The position numbers and the translations under genes were made by a program. From an uncultured Aquimarina sp. (GTDB lineage Bacteria > Bacteroidota > Bacteroidia > Flavobacteriales > Flavobacteriaceae): 64,000 nt of DNA. Below are positions 1 to 10,500 of the stretch, one piece after another. Below the pieces are notes generated by a model. That model was not told the DNA's origin and did not search any database. It saw nothing but the letters and a program-made list of their open reading frames with translations. Location of the stretch: contig CANNCQ010000008.1 in NCBI GenBank assembly GCA_947503135.1, forward strand, positions 1 to 64,000, in the 5' to 3' direction. Position 1 is the first letter of the stretch. Each line of letters begins with the position of its first letter.

Positions 1-101
1 TTGATAATCCAGTAACCATTTTTGCTAAAAAAGTAAACGAAATTAACTTTTTGCACTTATGACTTGAATGCAGGAAATATTAAATATTTAGAGGAATAAA
101 A

Positions 102-1631
102 TTATTTTTTGAATTCTATAATATAGTACTTTCTATCTTTGTTATGTAAGTAACTTAGGTAGTGACTGCCATTGTGAAAAAACACATTTTTTAATTTCAT
201 ACTCGGGAAAACAGAACTATTACTTTCATTTTGATTTAATTTAGAGTAGCCTTGATTTTTAAATTTTTTTTCAAAACTTTTTATCTTATCAAAAATATTT
301 TTCTTTTTATCTCCTTTTACATGATTGAAATCTTTGTCGAACAAGCAGTCTATGTAGGTAGATTTAGATGAGGTGTATCCACCATAAGCAGCATAGGTGG
401 GGTTAAATGTTGCTGTAAGTCCAGTGTATGTTAAAGAGCCTAAAGGCCCTCCAAATGCTCCGAATGCAGCACCGTTTCCTCTTTTTATTTCAATATAACT
501 TCCCAAAGTTATTTGAGTTGAGTCATGATAGTCATAAGCAGAAATTCCAGTATTACCACGGGAAATTTTCCTTAAAAATTTAGAAGTCTTTTCAAGTTCT
601 CTAACTCTACCTTCAGCAAATATGGAGGCTCCTCCCTCTTGTATAATTGGTCCATTCTTAAAGGTGATACTATCTTCCTTTTTCAAAGTAATTTCTTTGA
701 TTAAACTTTTGTCGGTAGCGTTTTTTGCAGAAAAAAACATTTTAGAATTATCTACAGAAATTTGATATAAAGTATTCTTGTGGAGGAAAGAATTATGATT
801 GTAAAAGCTTTCGTAAGAATTTACTTTAGAAAAAAGCTTCTTTTTTTCAAATAGAGAAGTTGTTGCTGTAAATTCAGGAACTTTAACTCTAACTAAACGC
901 GTGTATTCTTTTTCCGAATCAAAAGTGAAAATTAATTCGTTTTCGGTTTGATATAACTTGTTTTTCTTAGAAGTATTATCAATAGCATTAGGGCTATTAG
1001 CATCTATCTTTGTAAGATTTCCAACCCTTGATAGCCCTGAGGCAATTAGTAGAATACTAGATACTTTCTTTTTCAAGCCATTTAGCTCATAAGTAATGTC
1101 GGCAAAGGAAACTGTGTGCTTTTTAAAAGTGTTATTGTTTAAAGCATAAAAATTAACATCGTCTGTTTTTTTATTAACAGTCATTAAGTAGAAGACTCCG
1201 TTTTGAGTAATCCCTTCAACGTATTTTTCTTTATTAAATTTGAAAATTAAGTTTTTTTGAAAAATCTTATTATTGTTGAAATTGAATGATAAGATTCCAA
1301 ATTTTTTCTTGTAACTATCCGAGAAGATAATGCCATAACTGTTGTCGTCATTAATTTGATAACCAATAAAACTCCTAAAAGTAGACTCTAATCTATCCGT
1401 GGTAAGAGTACTTTTTATATTCATTTCCGAATCTAATAAATAAACGGAAGTTTTATTTTTATCCTCTATTAAAATAACAAGTTCACCCGTGTTTGGATTT
1501 GAAATTGATAACGACTCTTTGCTTCCGTAGGACTTAGCTTTATAATTTAAATCGAAATTAGCAACTTGCTTTTGAGCTAAAGCGGAAGTTATAAAACTAA
1601 GAATAAGTAAAAATGAGAAAATTCGTGTCAT
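102..1631 (-). CDS. secreted protein of unknown function (509 aa)
   Basis: I do not recognise this protein. The N-terminus (MTRIFSFLLILSFITSALAQ) is a typical Bacteroidota signal peptide ending in A-Q, so the mature chain is probably periplasmic or outer-membrane associated. The rest is beta-rich, with regularly spaced short aromatic/hydrophobic strands, and could be a propeller-like fold. No enzyme motif was seen and there is no T9SS C-terminal signal. It lies 16 bp downstream of metG on the same strand and may be cotranscribed with it. Its size and style resemble the unknown secreted protein at 31285-32802, but I could not align the two convincingly. The gene call rests on an intact long frame plus the signal peptide. 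Confidence 0.7.
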   Translation of the reverse strand: MTRIFSFLLILSFITSALAQKQVANFDLNYKAKSYGSKESLSISNPNTGELVILIEDKNKTSVYLLDSEMNIKSTLTTDRLESTFRSFIGYQINDDNSYGIIFSDSYKKKFGILSFNFNNNKIFQKNLIFKFNKEKYVEGITQNGVFYLMTVNKKTDDVNFYALNNNTFKKHTVSFADITYELNGLKKKVSSILLIASGLSRVGNLTKIDANSPNAIDNTSKKNKLYQTENELIFTFDSEKEYTRLVRVKVPEFTATTSLFEKKKLFSKVNSYESFYNHNSFLHKNTLYQISVDNSKMFFSAKNATDKSLIKEITLKKEDSITFKNGPIIQEGGASIFAEGRVRELEKTSKFLRKISRGNTGISAYDYHDSTQITLGSYIEIKRGNGAAFGAFGGPLGSLTYTGLTATFNPTYAAYGGYTSSKSTYIDCLFDKDFNHVKGDKKKNIFDKIKSFEKKFKNQGYSKLNQNESNSSVFPSMKLKNVFFHNGSHYLSYLHNKDRKYYIIEFKK

Positions 1632-1647
1632 TTGTCTTTAATTTATA

Positions 1648-3708
1648 TTAACTAATAGCAGCGCCAGGGCTTACACCATCCTCATCAGGGTTTACAAAAA
1701 CAAGCTTTCCGTTTGGTGTTTCAGTCATTAAAATCATTCCTTCACTATCCACCCCTCTTAAAGCTCTAGGAGCAAGATTAACAAGCACACTTACTTGTTT
1801 TCCCACAATAGCTTCAGGAGCAAAATGTTCGGCAATACCTGATACTATGGTGCGTACATCAATACCAGTGTCGACCTTTAAAACTAATAATTTTTTAGCT
1901 TTAGGCATTTTTTTAGCTTCCAATATAGTTCCTGTGCGAATGTCTAATTTTGAAAAATCCTCAAAAGTACAAATGTCTTTTTGTGGTTCAACTTCTTTAG
2001 CAGCCGCTTCATTAGCTTTTTTAGTGTCTTCTAGTTTTTGAAGTTGCGCTTCAATAGTAGCGTCTTCAATTTTACTGAATAATAGCTCTCCTTTATTAAT
2101 TTGATGTCCGCTAGGTAAAAGCGTATCTGCAGTTACAATGTCATTCCATTTTACAAAGCCTTCATCAATAGCTAACATATGTTTCAGTTTAGCTGCTGTA
2201 AAAGGAAAGAAAGGTTCTGATAAAGTAGCTAAAGCCGAAGCAATTTGTAAGGCAACATACATTATGGTTTTGGTACGTTCTTCATCTACTTTAACTGTTT
2301 TCCAAGGTTCTAAGTCTGCCAAATATTTATTTCCTAAACGCGCAACATTCATTAGCTCTTGAGATGCTTCACGGAAACGGTAGCGCTCAATAGAGCTAGC
2401 AATTACGGCAGGGTAGGCCTTTAGTTTTTCCAAAGTTTCAATATCAATAGCCTCCAATGTAGTTGGAGTAGGTATTACCCCGTTGTAGTATTTATGAGTT
2501 AAAACAACAGCTCTATTAATAAAATTTCCGAATATGGCTACAAGCTCACTATTGTTTCTGGTTTGAAAATCTTTCCAAGTAAAATCGTTGTCTTTAGTTT
2601 CTGGGGCATTTGCAGTAAGCGCATAACGCAATACATCTTGCTGACCAGGAAAATCTTCTAAATATTCGTGTAGCCAAACAGCCCAGTTTTTTGAAGTCGA
2701 TAATTTATTGCCTTCTAAATTCAAAAATTCGTTAGCAGGTACATTTTCAGGTAAAATATAAGTACCTTCTGCTTTAAGCATACTAGGGAAAATAATACAG
2801 TGAAATACAATATTATCCTTACCTATAAAATGCACTAATTTAGTATCGTCTTTTTTCCAATAGTCTTCCCAGTTTTTGCCTTCTTTTTCAGCCCATTCCT
2901 TAGTAGAGGAAATGTACCCAATTGGAGCGTCAAACCATACATATAGTACTTTTCCATCAGCTCTATCTACAGGAACAGGAATTCCCCAATCTAAATCGCG
3001 AGTTACTGCACGGGGTTTTAAACCATCGTCTATCCACGATTTACATTGTCCGTAAACGTTAGTTTTCCAATCTTTTTTATGGCTTTCTAAAATCCATTCT
3101 TTTAAGAAATCCTCGTACTGGTCCAAAGGTAAAAACCAGTGTTTGGTACTTTTTGTAATAGGTTCAGCTCCTGAAATTGTTGATTTCGGATGAATTAAAT
3201 CGGTAGCATTTAAAGAACTTCCACATTTTTCACATTGATCGCCGTATGCTTCTTCGTGATTACATTTAGGGCAAGTACCCGTTACAAAACGATCGGCTAA
3301 AAACTGTTTAGCTTCAGGATCGTATAATTGCTCGGTGACTTCTTCTATAAACTGCCCCGCATTATGCATTTTTTGAAAAAAATCCGATGCGGTTTCATGA
3401 TGAATTTTATTTGAAGTTCGCGAATAATTATCGAACGAAATCCCAAAATCTTCAAAAGAATCTTTAATAATGTTATGGTATTTATCGATAATTACCTGTG
3501 GTGAAACACCTTCCTTTTTGGCACGCATAGGTATCGCCACTCCATGCTCATCACTACCACCAATAAGAACCACGTCTTTGTCAGTTCCGCGTAAATAACG
3601 GGCATAAATATCTGCGGGTACATAAACACCAGCCAAGTGGCCAATATGTATAGGTCCGTTAGTGTAAGGTAGTGCTGTGGTAATCGTATATCTTTTTGGC
3701 GTGCTCAT
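1648..3708 (-). CDS. metG: methionyl-tRNA synthetase
   Basis: Charges tRNA-Met with methionine in the cytoplasm. Class I synthetase signatures are present: HIGH at residues 21-24 after YTNGP, and a KMSKS-type loop written KLSTS near residue 333. A zinc knuckle with CPKC and CEKC pairs lies near residues 145-165, as in the dimeric zinc-containing MetG type. The last ~110 residues (from [12 protein letters not shown]) form the EMAP/Trbp111 tRNA-binding domain that mediates dimerisation. At 686 residues it is a normal full length. The start is supported by [19 protein letters not shown], which leads straight into the catalytic fold. The upstream gene (3818-4729) is divergent. Confidence 0.97.
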   Translation of the reverse strand: MSTPKRYTITTALPYTNGPIHIGHLAGVYVPADIYARYLRGTDKDVVLIGGSDEHGVAIPMRAKKEGVSPQVIIDKYHNIIKDSFEDFGISFDNYSRTSNKIHHETASDFFQKMHNAGQFIEEVTEQLYDPEAKQFLADRFVTGTCPKCNHEEAYGDQCEKCGSSLNATDLIHPKSTISGAEPITKSTKHWFLPLDQYEDFLKEWILESHKKDWKTNVYGQCKSWIDDGLKPRAVTRDLDWGIPVPVDRADGKVLYVWFDAPIGYISSTKEWAEKEGKNWEDYWKKDDTKLVHFIGKDNIVFHCIIFPSMLKAEGTYILPENVPANEFLNLEGNKLSTSKNWAVWLHEYLEDFPGQQDVLRYALTANAPETKDNDFTWKDFQTRNNSELVAIFGNFINRAVVLTHKYYNGVIPTPTTLEAIDIETLEKLKAYPAVIASSIERYRFREASQELMNVARLGNKYLADLEPWKTVKVDEERTKTIMYVALQIASALATLSEPFFPFTAAKLKHMLAIDEGFVKWNDIVTADTLLPSGHQINKGELLFSKIEDATIEAQLQKLEDTKKANEAAAKEVEPQKDICTFEDFSKLDIRTGTILEAKKMPKAKKLLVLKVDTGIDVRTIVSGIAEHFAPEAIVGKQVSVLVNLAPRALRGVDSEGMILMTETPNGKLVFVNPDEDGVSPGAAIS

Positions 3709-3760
3709 AATGGTATATCAATAAAGGCGCAAATTTAGGAAAAAGCTTTCGCTTTTTAGC

Positions 3761-3788
3761 AGTAAGCGATAAGCTATAAGCAGTAAGC
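3761..3788. repeat. heptamer tandem repeat (NNTAAGC x4)
   Basis: Four tandem 7-bp units read AGTAAGC, GATAAGC, TATAAGC, AGTAAGC in the divergent gap between metG and the LD-carboxypeptidase gene. The preceding TTTTAGC may be a partial fifth unit. It is a short microsatellite that could vary in copy number. It also produces an apparent 21-bp direct repeat (3 x 7), so it should not be confused with the regulator sites described elsewhere in this window. Confidence 0.7.
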
Positions 3789-3817
3789 TTTTGTTATTTT
3801 TACTAAAACTTTTTAAA

Positions 3818-4729
3818 ATGGATACTCCTTTTAGCCCCAATCCCATAGCCCCATTGAAAAAGGGAGATACGATTGCTATAATTTCAACGGCTCGAAAAAT
3901 TAGCGTTAATGAGCTTCGACTAGGAATACAATGGGTGGAGAATTTAGGTTTTAAAGTCCTTTTAGGAAAAACTGTAGGGGAAGAGAGCTATCAATTTGCA
4001 GGTACGGATGCAGCACGTACTGCCGATTTACAAGCAATGATTGATAATAAAACAGTAAAAGCGATTTGGTGTGCACGAGGAGGATATGGCACGGTAAGAA
4101 TTATTGATAACATTGATTTTTCTTCATTAAAAAAACAGCCTAAATATATTATAGGGTATTCGGATATTACGGTATTGCATTCGCATTTACATACACTTGA
4201 TATGACTACTGTACATGCGCCTATGGCTTTTGATATTTCAAAGGCTACCGTGGAAGCTCAAGAATCGTTTAAAAAAGTATTGTTAGGAAAAGCAACGACA
4301 TATTCGTTTCCGTCTACGCGGGAAAATATACAAGGTAAAGCTCAGGGAATGGCTGTTGGTGGGAATCTTTCGATTTTGTATTCCTTATGCGGGTCTGCGT
4401 CGGCAATTGATACCAGAGGGAAAATTTTGTTTTTAGAAGATTTAGATGAATATTTATATCATATTGATCGTATGCTTCAAAATTTAGATCGCAATGGAAT
4501 ATTTAAAGATTTAGCAGGTTTGGTAATTGGGGCAATGAGTAATATGCACGATAATACCGAGCCTTTCGGTTATACGGTAACAGAAATGATTTTAGAAATA
4601 ACGGCTAAATATAATTACCCAGTAGTATTTGATGCTCCATTTGGACATATCGCAGACAATAGAGCGGTCGTTTTTGGGAAGGAAATGACTTTGAGTGTTA
4701 ATGAAGATTTAGTTACGGTAATACAGTAA
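3818..4729 (+). CDS. LD-carboxypeptidase (S66 family)
   Basis: Serine peptidase of family S66 (LdcA/MccF type), which removes the terminal D-Ala from murein tetrapeptides during cell-wall recycling. The nucleophile motif is visible as IIGYSDIT (Ser115), preceded by the ARGGYGTVRI loop. The Glu of LFLEDLDEYLYHIDRM and the His of APFGHIADN complete the expected Ser-Glu-His triad. An in-frame TTG lies nine codons upstream at 3791, but it would add only a hydrophobic stub. The ATG at 3818 gives MDTPFSPNPIAPLKKGDTIA, the normal start of this family, and a 303-residue protein. There is no signal peptide, so a cytoplasmic recycling role is likely. Confidence 0.9.
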   Translation: MDTPFSPNPIAPLKKGDTIAIISTARKISVNELRLGIQWVENLGFKVLLGKTVGEESYQFAGTDAARTADLQAMIDNKTVKAIWCARGGYGTVRIIDNIDFSSLKKQPKYIIGYSDITVLHSHLHTLDMTTVHAPMAFDISKATVEAQESFKKVLLGKATTYSFPSTRENIQGKAQGMAVGGNLSILYSLCGSASAIDTRGKILFLEDLDEYLYHIDRMLQNLDRNGIFKDLAGLVIGAMSNMHDNTEPFGYTVTEMILEITAKYNYPVVFDAPFGHIADNRAVVFGKEMTLSVNEDLVTVIQ

Positions 4730-4743
4730 TTAACAAGCTTGGT

Positions 4744-5943
4744 TTAAACGACTAAACTCTTTTTTATGCTTCGCGAAGCAAATAAAGAAGCTAAGCAACC
4801 CAAAACAAGTAAGGTGGTGAGTACGATAAGCACTGTGAGCGCACTTAGCTTTACAGGGTAGGCAATGTCGTAGGTAATCATAATTAGTCCATATTTTTGT
4901 TGTAAATAAAGAATAATCAAAGCCACACTAACACCAATTCCGCCCCCAATTACTGTCATTAACATTCCTTGTAAAAAGAATATCTTACGAATATTAGAAA
5001 CCGTTGCACCAATTTTATAAAGGGTTTGTAGATTTTTCTTTTTGTCAATAATCATCATAATCATTGATCCAATTAGGTTGAATAAAGCTACAATTAACAC
5101 TAGTGTAGATACCGAATATGCCATAAGGTTTTCACTTTTAAGCATTTTGTAAGTGGCTTCGTTTAACTGCGCTCGGTTTTTGATATAAACAGAATTATTA
5201 AAAATTTCCAAAAGCTGTTTGCGTACTTCGTCTTCGTTCGCTTTTGGATGTAATTTTAATTCAATATTTGAAACTTTATCCACGGAGAGGTTTAATAGTT
5301 TTCGAGCTAAATCAATATGAGCAAACACATATTTATCGTCCATTTCGCTGGTGAGTTGGTAAATTCCACTAACACGAACACTTTCGCTCATAAAAGCATT
5401 TATAGGGTTGGTAATTTGACCTTTTCCTGCCTTGGGCATGTACAAATCCAAAGGGTTTACAGTATTGTTAATTCCGAGACTTAAAGAATTACTTATTTGA
5501 TCTCCTATGACCACCGTATATTTATTGTCAAAATCCCAATCGCCATAGGCTATAATACTATCGGTTGGGATAACGCTACTGTAATTTTTGCTAATACCTT
5601 TTATATTGGCGTATTGCTTTTTGTCTTTATAATTTAAAAAAACTTGATTTTCTACAATTTCCGCCAAATTAGCTACGTCATCTAAACTCGAAATTTCTAT
5701 TTTCTGTTGTTCAGTTAAGCTAAAAAATTTTCCAGTAGACGGAAACACTTTCAGTTGGGGATCGGTAATCGAAGTAAACTGTAAATGCAATTCTTTAAGA
5801 CCGCCAAAAGCAGAGAGTACGATGGTTAAAATTAAAGCGCCAATAATAATACCAAGCATAGCAATACCAGTAATGATATTGATGGCGTTGGTACTTCCCT
5901 TCGAAAATAAATACCGCTTAGCGATGTACAACGAAAAGTTCAA
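4744..5943 (-). CDS. LolC/LolE-like ABC transporter permease
   Basis: Inner-membrane permease of the FtsX/MacB-LolCE superfamily. The N-terminus MNFSLYIAKRYLFSKGSTNAINIITGIAMLG is the characteristic LolC/E start, followed by one membrane helix (about 20-45). A large periplasmic domain spans about residues 50-260, and three C-terminal helices lie near 275-300, 325-350 and 370-395, separated by the conserved IDKKKNLQTLYKIGAT cytoplasmic loop. It probably acts with an ATPase encoded elsewhere in lipoprotein release to the outer membrane. It is 5 bp downstream of rbfA on the same strand, an arrangement I believe is common in Flavobacteriaceae. No ATPase gene is adjacent. Confidence 0.88.
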   Translation of the reverse strand: MNFSLYIAKRYLFSKGSTNAINIITGIAMLGIIIGALILTIVLSAFGGLKELHLQFTSITDPQLKVFPSTGKFFSLTEQQKIEISSLDDVANLAEIVENQVFLNYKDKKQYANIKGISKNYSSVIPTDSIIAYGDWDFDNKYTVVIGDQISNSLSLGINNTVNPLDLYMPKAGKGQITNPINAFMSESVRVSGIYQLTSEMDDKYVFAHIDLARKLLNLSVDKVSNIELKLHPKANEDEVRKQLLEIFNNSVYIKNRAQLNEATYKMLKSENLMAYSVSTLVLIVALFNLIGSMIMMIIDKKKNLQTLYKIGATVSNIRKIFFLQGMLMTVIGGGIGVSVALIILYLQQKYGLIMITYDIAYPVKLSALTVLIVLTTLLVLGCLASLFASRSIKKSLVV

Positions 5944-5948
5944 TAGGT

Positions 5949-6341
5949 TTATTTCTTTTTACGCTTTTCTAATAAACTGCGATCTAATATAGGATTTTCT
6001 TCTCCTTTTATAGCTTCATCTAGCTTGTCAATATATTCTAAAGAATCGTCTACAAAATACTCTAAGGCAGGCATACGGCGCAATTGATTTTTAGTCTTTA
6101 AAGCTACTTGATGCTTAATTTGCGTTCCTACGGATCGTACTTCTGTTAAAATATTTTGAGCTTCGCTATGTGGAAATACACTCATGTATACTTTAGAGAC
6201 CGATAAATCGGTAGTAACGGTTACTTTAGTAACCGATACCATAATGTTTCCTCTGCCAGAATCTCTCAAAGCTTGGCTAATAACATCTGCTATATCTTTT
6301 TGTAATACCCCTGATATTTTTTTCTGTCTGTTTGTTTCCAT
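5949..6341 (-). CDS. rbfA: ribosome-binding factor A
   Basis: Small 30S maturation factor with a KH-like fold that acts on the 16S rRNA 5' region. The protein is 130 residues, a typical length, with the characteristic N-terminal RQKKISGVLQKDIADVI segment, the VSVTKVTVTTDLSVSKVYMS core strands and the RRMPALEYFVDDSLEYID motif near the C-terminus. It is followed 5 bp later by the LolC/E-like permease gene on the same strand, so the two are probably cotranscribed. Confidence 0.95.
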   Translation of the reverse strand: METNRQKKISGVLQKDIADVISQALRDSGRGNIMVSVTKVTVTTDLSVSKVYMSVFPHSEAQNILTEVRSVGTQIKHQVALKTKNQLRRMPALEYFVDDSLEYIDKLDEAIKGEENPILDRSLLEKRKKK

Positions 6342-6403
6342 AGTGCAAAAGTACGCTATTTAGTGGCACTAATAAAAAAAGCCGTAATTCGTGAGCATAT
6401 TAT

Positions 6404-6434
6404 TTGGAAGCTTTGCGGCAATTATATACATTTG
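6404..6434 (+). promoter_or_regulatory. Bacteroidota-type promoter for the CAU tRNA
   Basis: A TTG at 6404-6406 is separated by 20 bp from TACATTTG at 6427-6434, an exact match to the Bacteroidota -7 consensus TAnnTTTG. The tRNA begins 40 bp further downstream. No other gene lies between, so this is the likely tRNA promoter. Confidence 0.6.
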
Positions 6435-6473
6435 CAAACCGAATTTTATATCAGTTTTGATATTTTTAATTCT

Positions 6474-6547
6474 GGTCCTATAACTCAGCTGGTTAGAGTA
6501 TCTGACTCATAATCAGAAAGTCCTTGGTTCGAGCCCAAGTGGGACCA
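6474..6547 (+). tRNA. tRNA with anticodon CAU (elongator Met or Ile2)
   Basis: A complete 74-nt cloverleaf. The acceptor stem GGTCCTA pairs with TGGGACC (one G-T), with discriminator A at 6547. The anticodon stem TCTGA/TCAGA encloses loop CTCATAA with anticodon CAT at 6508-6510. The T-arm contains GGTTCGAGCC. The 1-72 pair is intact and the anticodon stem lacks the GGG run of initiator tRNA, so this is not the initiator. A CAU anticodon may be elongator Met or lysidine-modified Ile2, and sequence alone does not let me decide. Confidence 0.93.
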
Positions 6548-6551
6548 CGAA

Positions 6552-6583
6552 AACCCTCTAAACATTATGTTTAGAGGGTTTTT
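6552..6583. terminator. bidirectional intrinsic terminator
   Basis: A perfect 12-bp stem (AACCCTCTAAAC at 6552-6563, complement at 6569-6580) with a 5-nt loop, T-rich on the right and A-rich on the left. It starts five bases after the tRNA and also lies just past the end of the minus-strand GT2 gene, so it probably serves both. Confidence 0.85.
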
Positions 6584-6608
6584 CTATTGATTTCTATTTT
6601 CTTAAGCT

Positions 6609-7430
6609 TTATGCAGCCATTAAAGTTTCAGGCACTTCAAAAATACGCATTGCAGGTTCTAAGTAGGTATCCACTTTAGTTTCAAATATGCTATTTAATA
6701 AGTTATAGTTTACCCATATAGATACTAATCTAAAAGGAATTTCAATAGAATCTCTTAATCCTAATTTTGAATCTTCCATGTGCACCCATCGGCTTAAAGG
6801 CTGCTCACAAATAAAGCTTACTGTTTTTTCTTTACCAAAGTATCTTTTTAAGCGGATAAACATTTCAACATCAAACAACCATTTAGTTTTGAATTTTTTT
6901 CCAAAAAGTAAGGGTACTAAATTAGATTCGAAAACTTTAGCTCCGCATTGGGTGTCGGAAATTGATAATCCTAAAATAAAAACGATTAACACATTTATTA
7001 ATTTTGAAATAACAGCTCTTACCCCATCTTTTTTAATTCCCTCCGAAGCTTCTTTTGCTCTAGAGCCAAAAACAAAGCCTAAATTATTATTGGTATGTAA
7101 TGTATTTACTAAGTCTCCAAAGTCTTTGAAATCAGTAGATAAATCAGCATCCATAAATCCTATGTATTTTACACTACTTTTAGTGTATAAATATTTAGCA
7201 CCCGCTCTAACCGCAGTAGCTTTTCCTCCATTTTCAATAAGGTCAATTACACTAACTTTTGCAGGGTTGGTTTGTTGAATTTCTTTTAAAACCCGTACTG
7301 TATCGTCTTTACTTCCATCATTAACAAAACATAAATGATACTTGTTTTCTTTAGAAATAAAGTTTTTAAATGCAGAAACATTCAATCTATTCTCTTCGTT
7401 GTAGCAAGGTATGATTATTCCAGTTTTCAT
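6609..7430 (-). CDS. family 2 glycosyltransferase (DPG/DPM-synthase type)
   Basis: Inverting GT-A glycosyltransferase that transfers a sugar from a nucleotide donor, most likely to a polyprenyl phosphate or a growing glycan at the inner membrane. MKTGIIIPCYNEENRL begins the Rossmann-like fold, VNDGSKDDT follows, FMDADLSTDF supplies the metal-binding DxD region, and QPLSRWVHMEDSK is the acceptor-site motif. There is a hydrophobic stretch around residues 150-170 (VISKLINVLIVFILGL). A longer frame starts at 7469, but the ATG at 7430 places the first beta strand at the N-terminus as in the family. It is divergent from the large membrane protein gene at 7585 and preceded by one of the four shared 21-bp direct-repeat elements. 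Confidence 0.88.
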   Translation of the reverse strand: MKTGIIIPCYNEENRLNVSAFKNFISKENKYHLCFVNDGSKDDTVRVLKEIQQTNPAKVSVIDLIENGGKATAVRAGAKYLYTKSSVKYIGFMDADLSTDFKDFGDLVNTLHTNNNLGFVFGSRAKEASEGIKKDGVRAVISKLINVLIVFILGLSISDTQCGAKVFESNLVPLLFGKKFKTKWLFDVEMFIRLKRYFGKEKTVSFICEQPLSRWVHMEDSKLGLRDSIEIPFRLVSIWVNYNLLNSIFETKVDTYLEPAMRIFEVPETLMAA

Positions 7431-7454
7431 AATAGTTTGGGTTTTAATTATACT

Positions 7455-7522
7455 CAAATGTACCGCCACAACCCGCTGTAAATAGGGGTTTTTCGGTGAG
7501 TAGGAGATTGCTGTAGATGAAT
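7455..7522 (-). promoter_or_regulatory. activator-type promoter with 21-bp direct repeats (GT2 gene)
   Basis: Read on the minus strand, the 10-mers ATTCATCTAC (7522-7513) and ACTCACCGAA (7501-7492) are direct repeats exactly 21 bp apart. After a further 29 bp comes TACATTTG (7462-7455), an exact TAnnTTTG -7 box, with no TTG at the -33 position. The same geometry recurs upstream of 14638, 22251 and 27804. It may also influence the divergent gene at 7585. The missing -33 element suggests activator dependence. Assignment to the LytTR regulator at 22393-23115 is an inference. Confidence 0.6.
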
Positions 7523-7584
7523 GGAATTAATTAAAAGTCAAACTGTTATTACTGAATAAAGCCTTTGTTGTATATTTATTTTAG

Positions 7585-10500
7585 ATGCCCAATACAACAA
7601 ACAAATATTTAATAAGTGCCCTATTAATAGGAATCGTATTTCACGGGGTGAGTATATTTTTTACTCTTGAAACCACCTACGATGCACTTATACATTTATG
7701 TTTCGCCGAACATTATGCTACAAGCTGGTTTGAGCCTTGGAATTATAAATGGTATACGGGATTTACGGTCATGGGATATCCGCCACTAGTACATCAAAGT
7801 ATTGCTTTGTTTTCCTTAATAGGAGGGCTTAAATTTGGTTTGTTTACGGTAGCATTTATAGGAATACTATTATTTATAACGGGGGTCTATCGTTTTTCAT
7901 TACTGATTACAGGGAATCGAAATACCGCCGGTTATGCCGCAATAGCAGCAGTGTTTTCATCCTCCTTCATAGAAACATTACATATTTTTGGTCAATTGCC
8001 TAGTATTATAGGTATTTCAGTATTAATGCATTCCCTACCCGAAATATATTTATGGCTAAAATCAGGAAAATATAAACACTTATGGACTTCTTTAAGTTTA
8101 TTAGCCATTACGATAACTTCACATCATGTAACTCCTATTTTTGGGATGGTATTCTTTATTTTTCCACTTATAGGGATGGTGGTAATGGACAGCTCACGTG
8201 AAAAAGTAGCCTCTTATAAAAACATAAGTTTTCGATTGTTTTTGAATACTTTTTTTAAACTTTTTAAACGCATTTTAGGTTTCGGATTAAGCTCCTTAGT
8301 ATTAATTACTTTCTGCATACTTCCTTATTGGATTAATACCAAAAACAATCCTATTACTCAAGTGCCTATACCACACGGGTCAAGAGATAGTTTTTTAGAA
8401 GTTACCTCGTCGGGCTTGGTGTTTTTTTTAATTCCTTGGGGAATATTGCTTTTTGTTTTTCCGTATTTGTTTTACCGATATTACACTAAGCGATATTTGT
8501 TTTTTGGATTATCGTTTAGTTTTTTAACCTTGTTAGGAACGGGTGGTACCACACCACTACCTAAACTAATGTTGGGCGAAAATGCATTTAATATACTTAC
8601 GTTAGATCGTTTTACATTATGGGCATCTATAATGGCATTGCCTATTTTTGGAGAGTTTTTATATCGATTTGTCGAAGGAGATTTAAAAGAGTATTTACAA
8701 GCTAAATTTGGTGCAATTTTTCATCGTTTATTGGGTGGTTTGTTAGTTTTAGGAGTAATTATATTAGTCATTTTTTCGGTAAACCTTAGTTACTTTAAAC
8801 CATCACAACCTCAAAAAATTAAAATGCTTCCCATTCTTAATTTTTTGAATCAAGATCAACACGATCATTGGCGATTTTTACCTTTAGGGTTTGGCGATCA
8901 AATGGCTTGGCTTTCGGCGCAAACCAATGCCATGACAGTCGATGGAAACTACCATTCGGCACGTAGATTGCCTGAGCTTACAAGTAGGGCAGTAGAGCGT
9001 TTGGAGAACTCTAAATTTAGAGGAATAGAAGGCTTGGGATCGTTGCAACAATTTTTAACAGTACCCGAAAAATACCATTTAAAATACGTGTTTTCTAATG
9101 ATAAGTTTTACGATCCTATTTTGTATTTCTGTGGTTGGCAACGCTTACGTCAGTTAGAAAATGGAATTATGGTTTGGGAGAAATTAAACGTAAAACCATT
9201 ATCAAGTATTTTGCCTAAGGACGACATACCAACGTTTCAAAAAATATTGTGGGGAACCGTTCCTATGCTTACTGTAATAATAGTGTTTTTATTACACTTT
9301 AAATTATTGTGGTTTCGAGTGTTTAAAACAGGAAAAACTAAAAAGGCAGCTTATTTAAATTTTAATAATGCTTATCAAAAATTCAATCCTAAAGTGGTTC
9401 GTTTTTCTTTTGGATGGGTGTTATTAGTAACGACGCTTTTTGTCTTTGGAGTGTATAGATTTTATATAGCTAATGCCACACAAATAAGCCCTAAAAATGT
9501 GATTTCTGCTTACTACGATGCTATTGATTTTAAAGAATTTGAGCGTGCGTATTCCTATATTAATCCAAGTAGTAAAAAAACAAAAGATCAGTATATGTTG
9601 GAAGTCGCAGTAAATGATGGTTTACTAAGTTCCTATGCAAAATTAGATGCTATAAAACCTACAGTGCTTTCGCAGAATGATAGCCTGGCTAAAGTTAAAG
9701 TAGAGACCTTTTGGATTACTCCATTAGAAAAGGTTGAAAAAACATTTCACCACGAACTACGTAAGTACAATAATAAGTGGTTTGTTACTCCGTTGGCTTA
9801 CGATTTGGATATTCCGCCCGACCAGTTATTTACTTCAAATAGAACTACTTTTTTCAATCACGGGAGAAGAAGAATTACCTCTGAACAAACCTATCATGAA
9901 GATGTATTAAAACAACCTGTATTACAAGTGTTATCTTCAAAATTGGTTTATTTAAATACTAAATATAGTATTGTGGGAGAAATTCAAAATGTTGACGACG
10001 TACCCGCCGATGTGGTTATTAACGGTTCGTTGTATACAGGTAAAAATAAACAACTGGCAAGTTATAATGTAATGCATCAAATGAAGCACAAATTGCTTCC
10101 CAAAGAGCTTACTAGTTTCCGTATTAATTTTGAGGGAATTGCCTGGAATAAAAGCACCGACAAAGCACCAAAAAAATTCAATCCTAAAGAATTTACAGAT
10201 ATTTCGATAACAGAAAAACCAAGTATTTATGACCTGCAATGTGCAGGGAATGTCGCCAATACAGATTTGTACAAAAGTGTAGTAATACAAGAGGTGAATT
10301 TTGAAGATCATAGTATAAATGGTACTTTGTTTAATTCAGGTTTACAGGAGGTAACCGTGCCACAATTATTATTATCGTATTACGATGAACATAAAAAATT
10401 ACTTTGGGTAGATCATCATTTTTTAGCGGAAGGAATTCGTCAACAACGGAAACAATTTTTTAGTGTACCACTTGCCGATATTTCAAACTTAAAAACAATA

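Noticed and set aside
1-101. Possible gene at the left window edge
   Set aside because: No start, stop pattern or protein similarity is visible in these 101 bases. It may simply be the downstream gap of the first gene.
3758-3788. AGCAGTAAGC twice with a 21-bp period, resembling a regulator site
   Set aside because: Explained by the 7-bp tandem repeat (3 x 7 = 21). The sequence is unrelated to AYYCRYCKAN.
6778-7278. 166-codon plus-strand frame opposite the GT2 gene
   Set aside because: Antisense to a well-supported glycosyltransferase, with no domain or start signal of its own.
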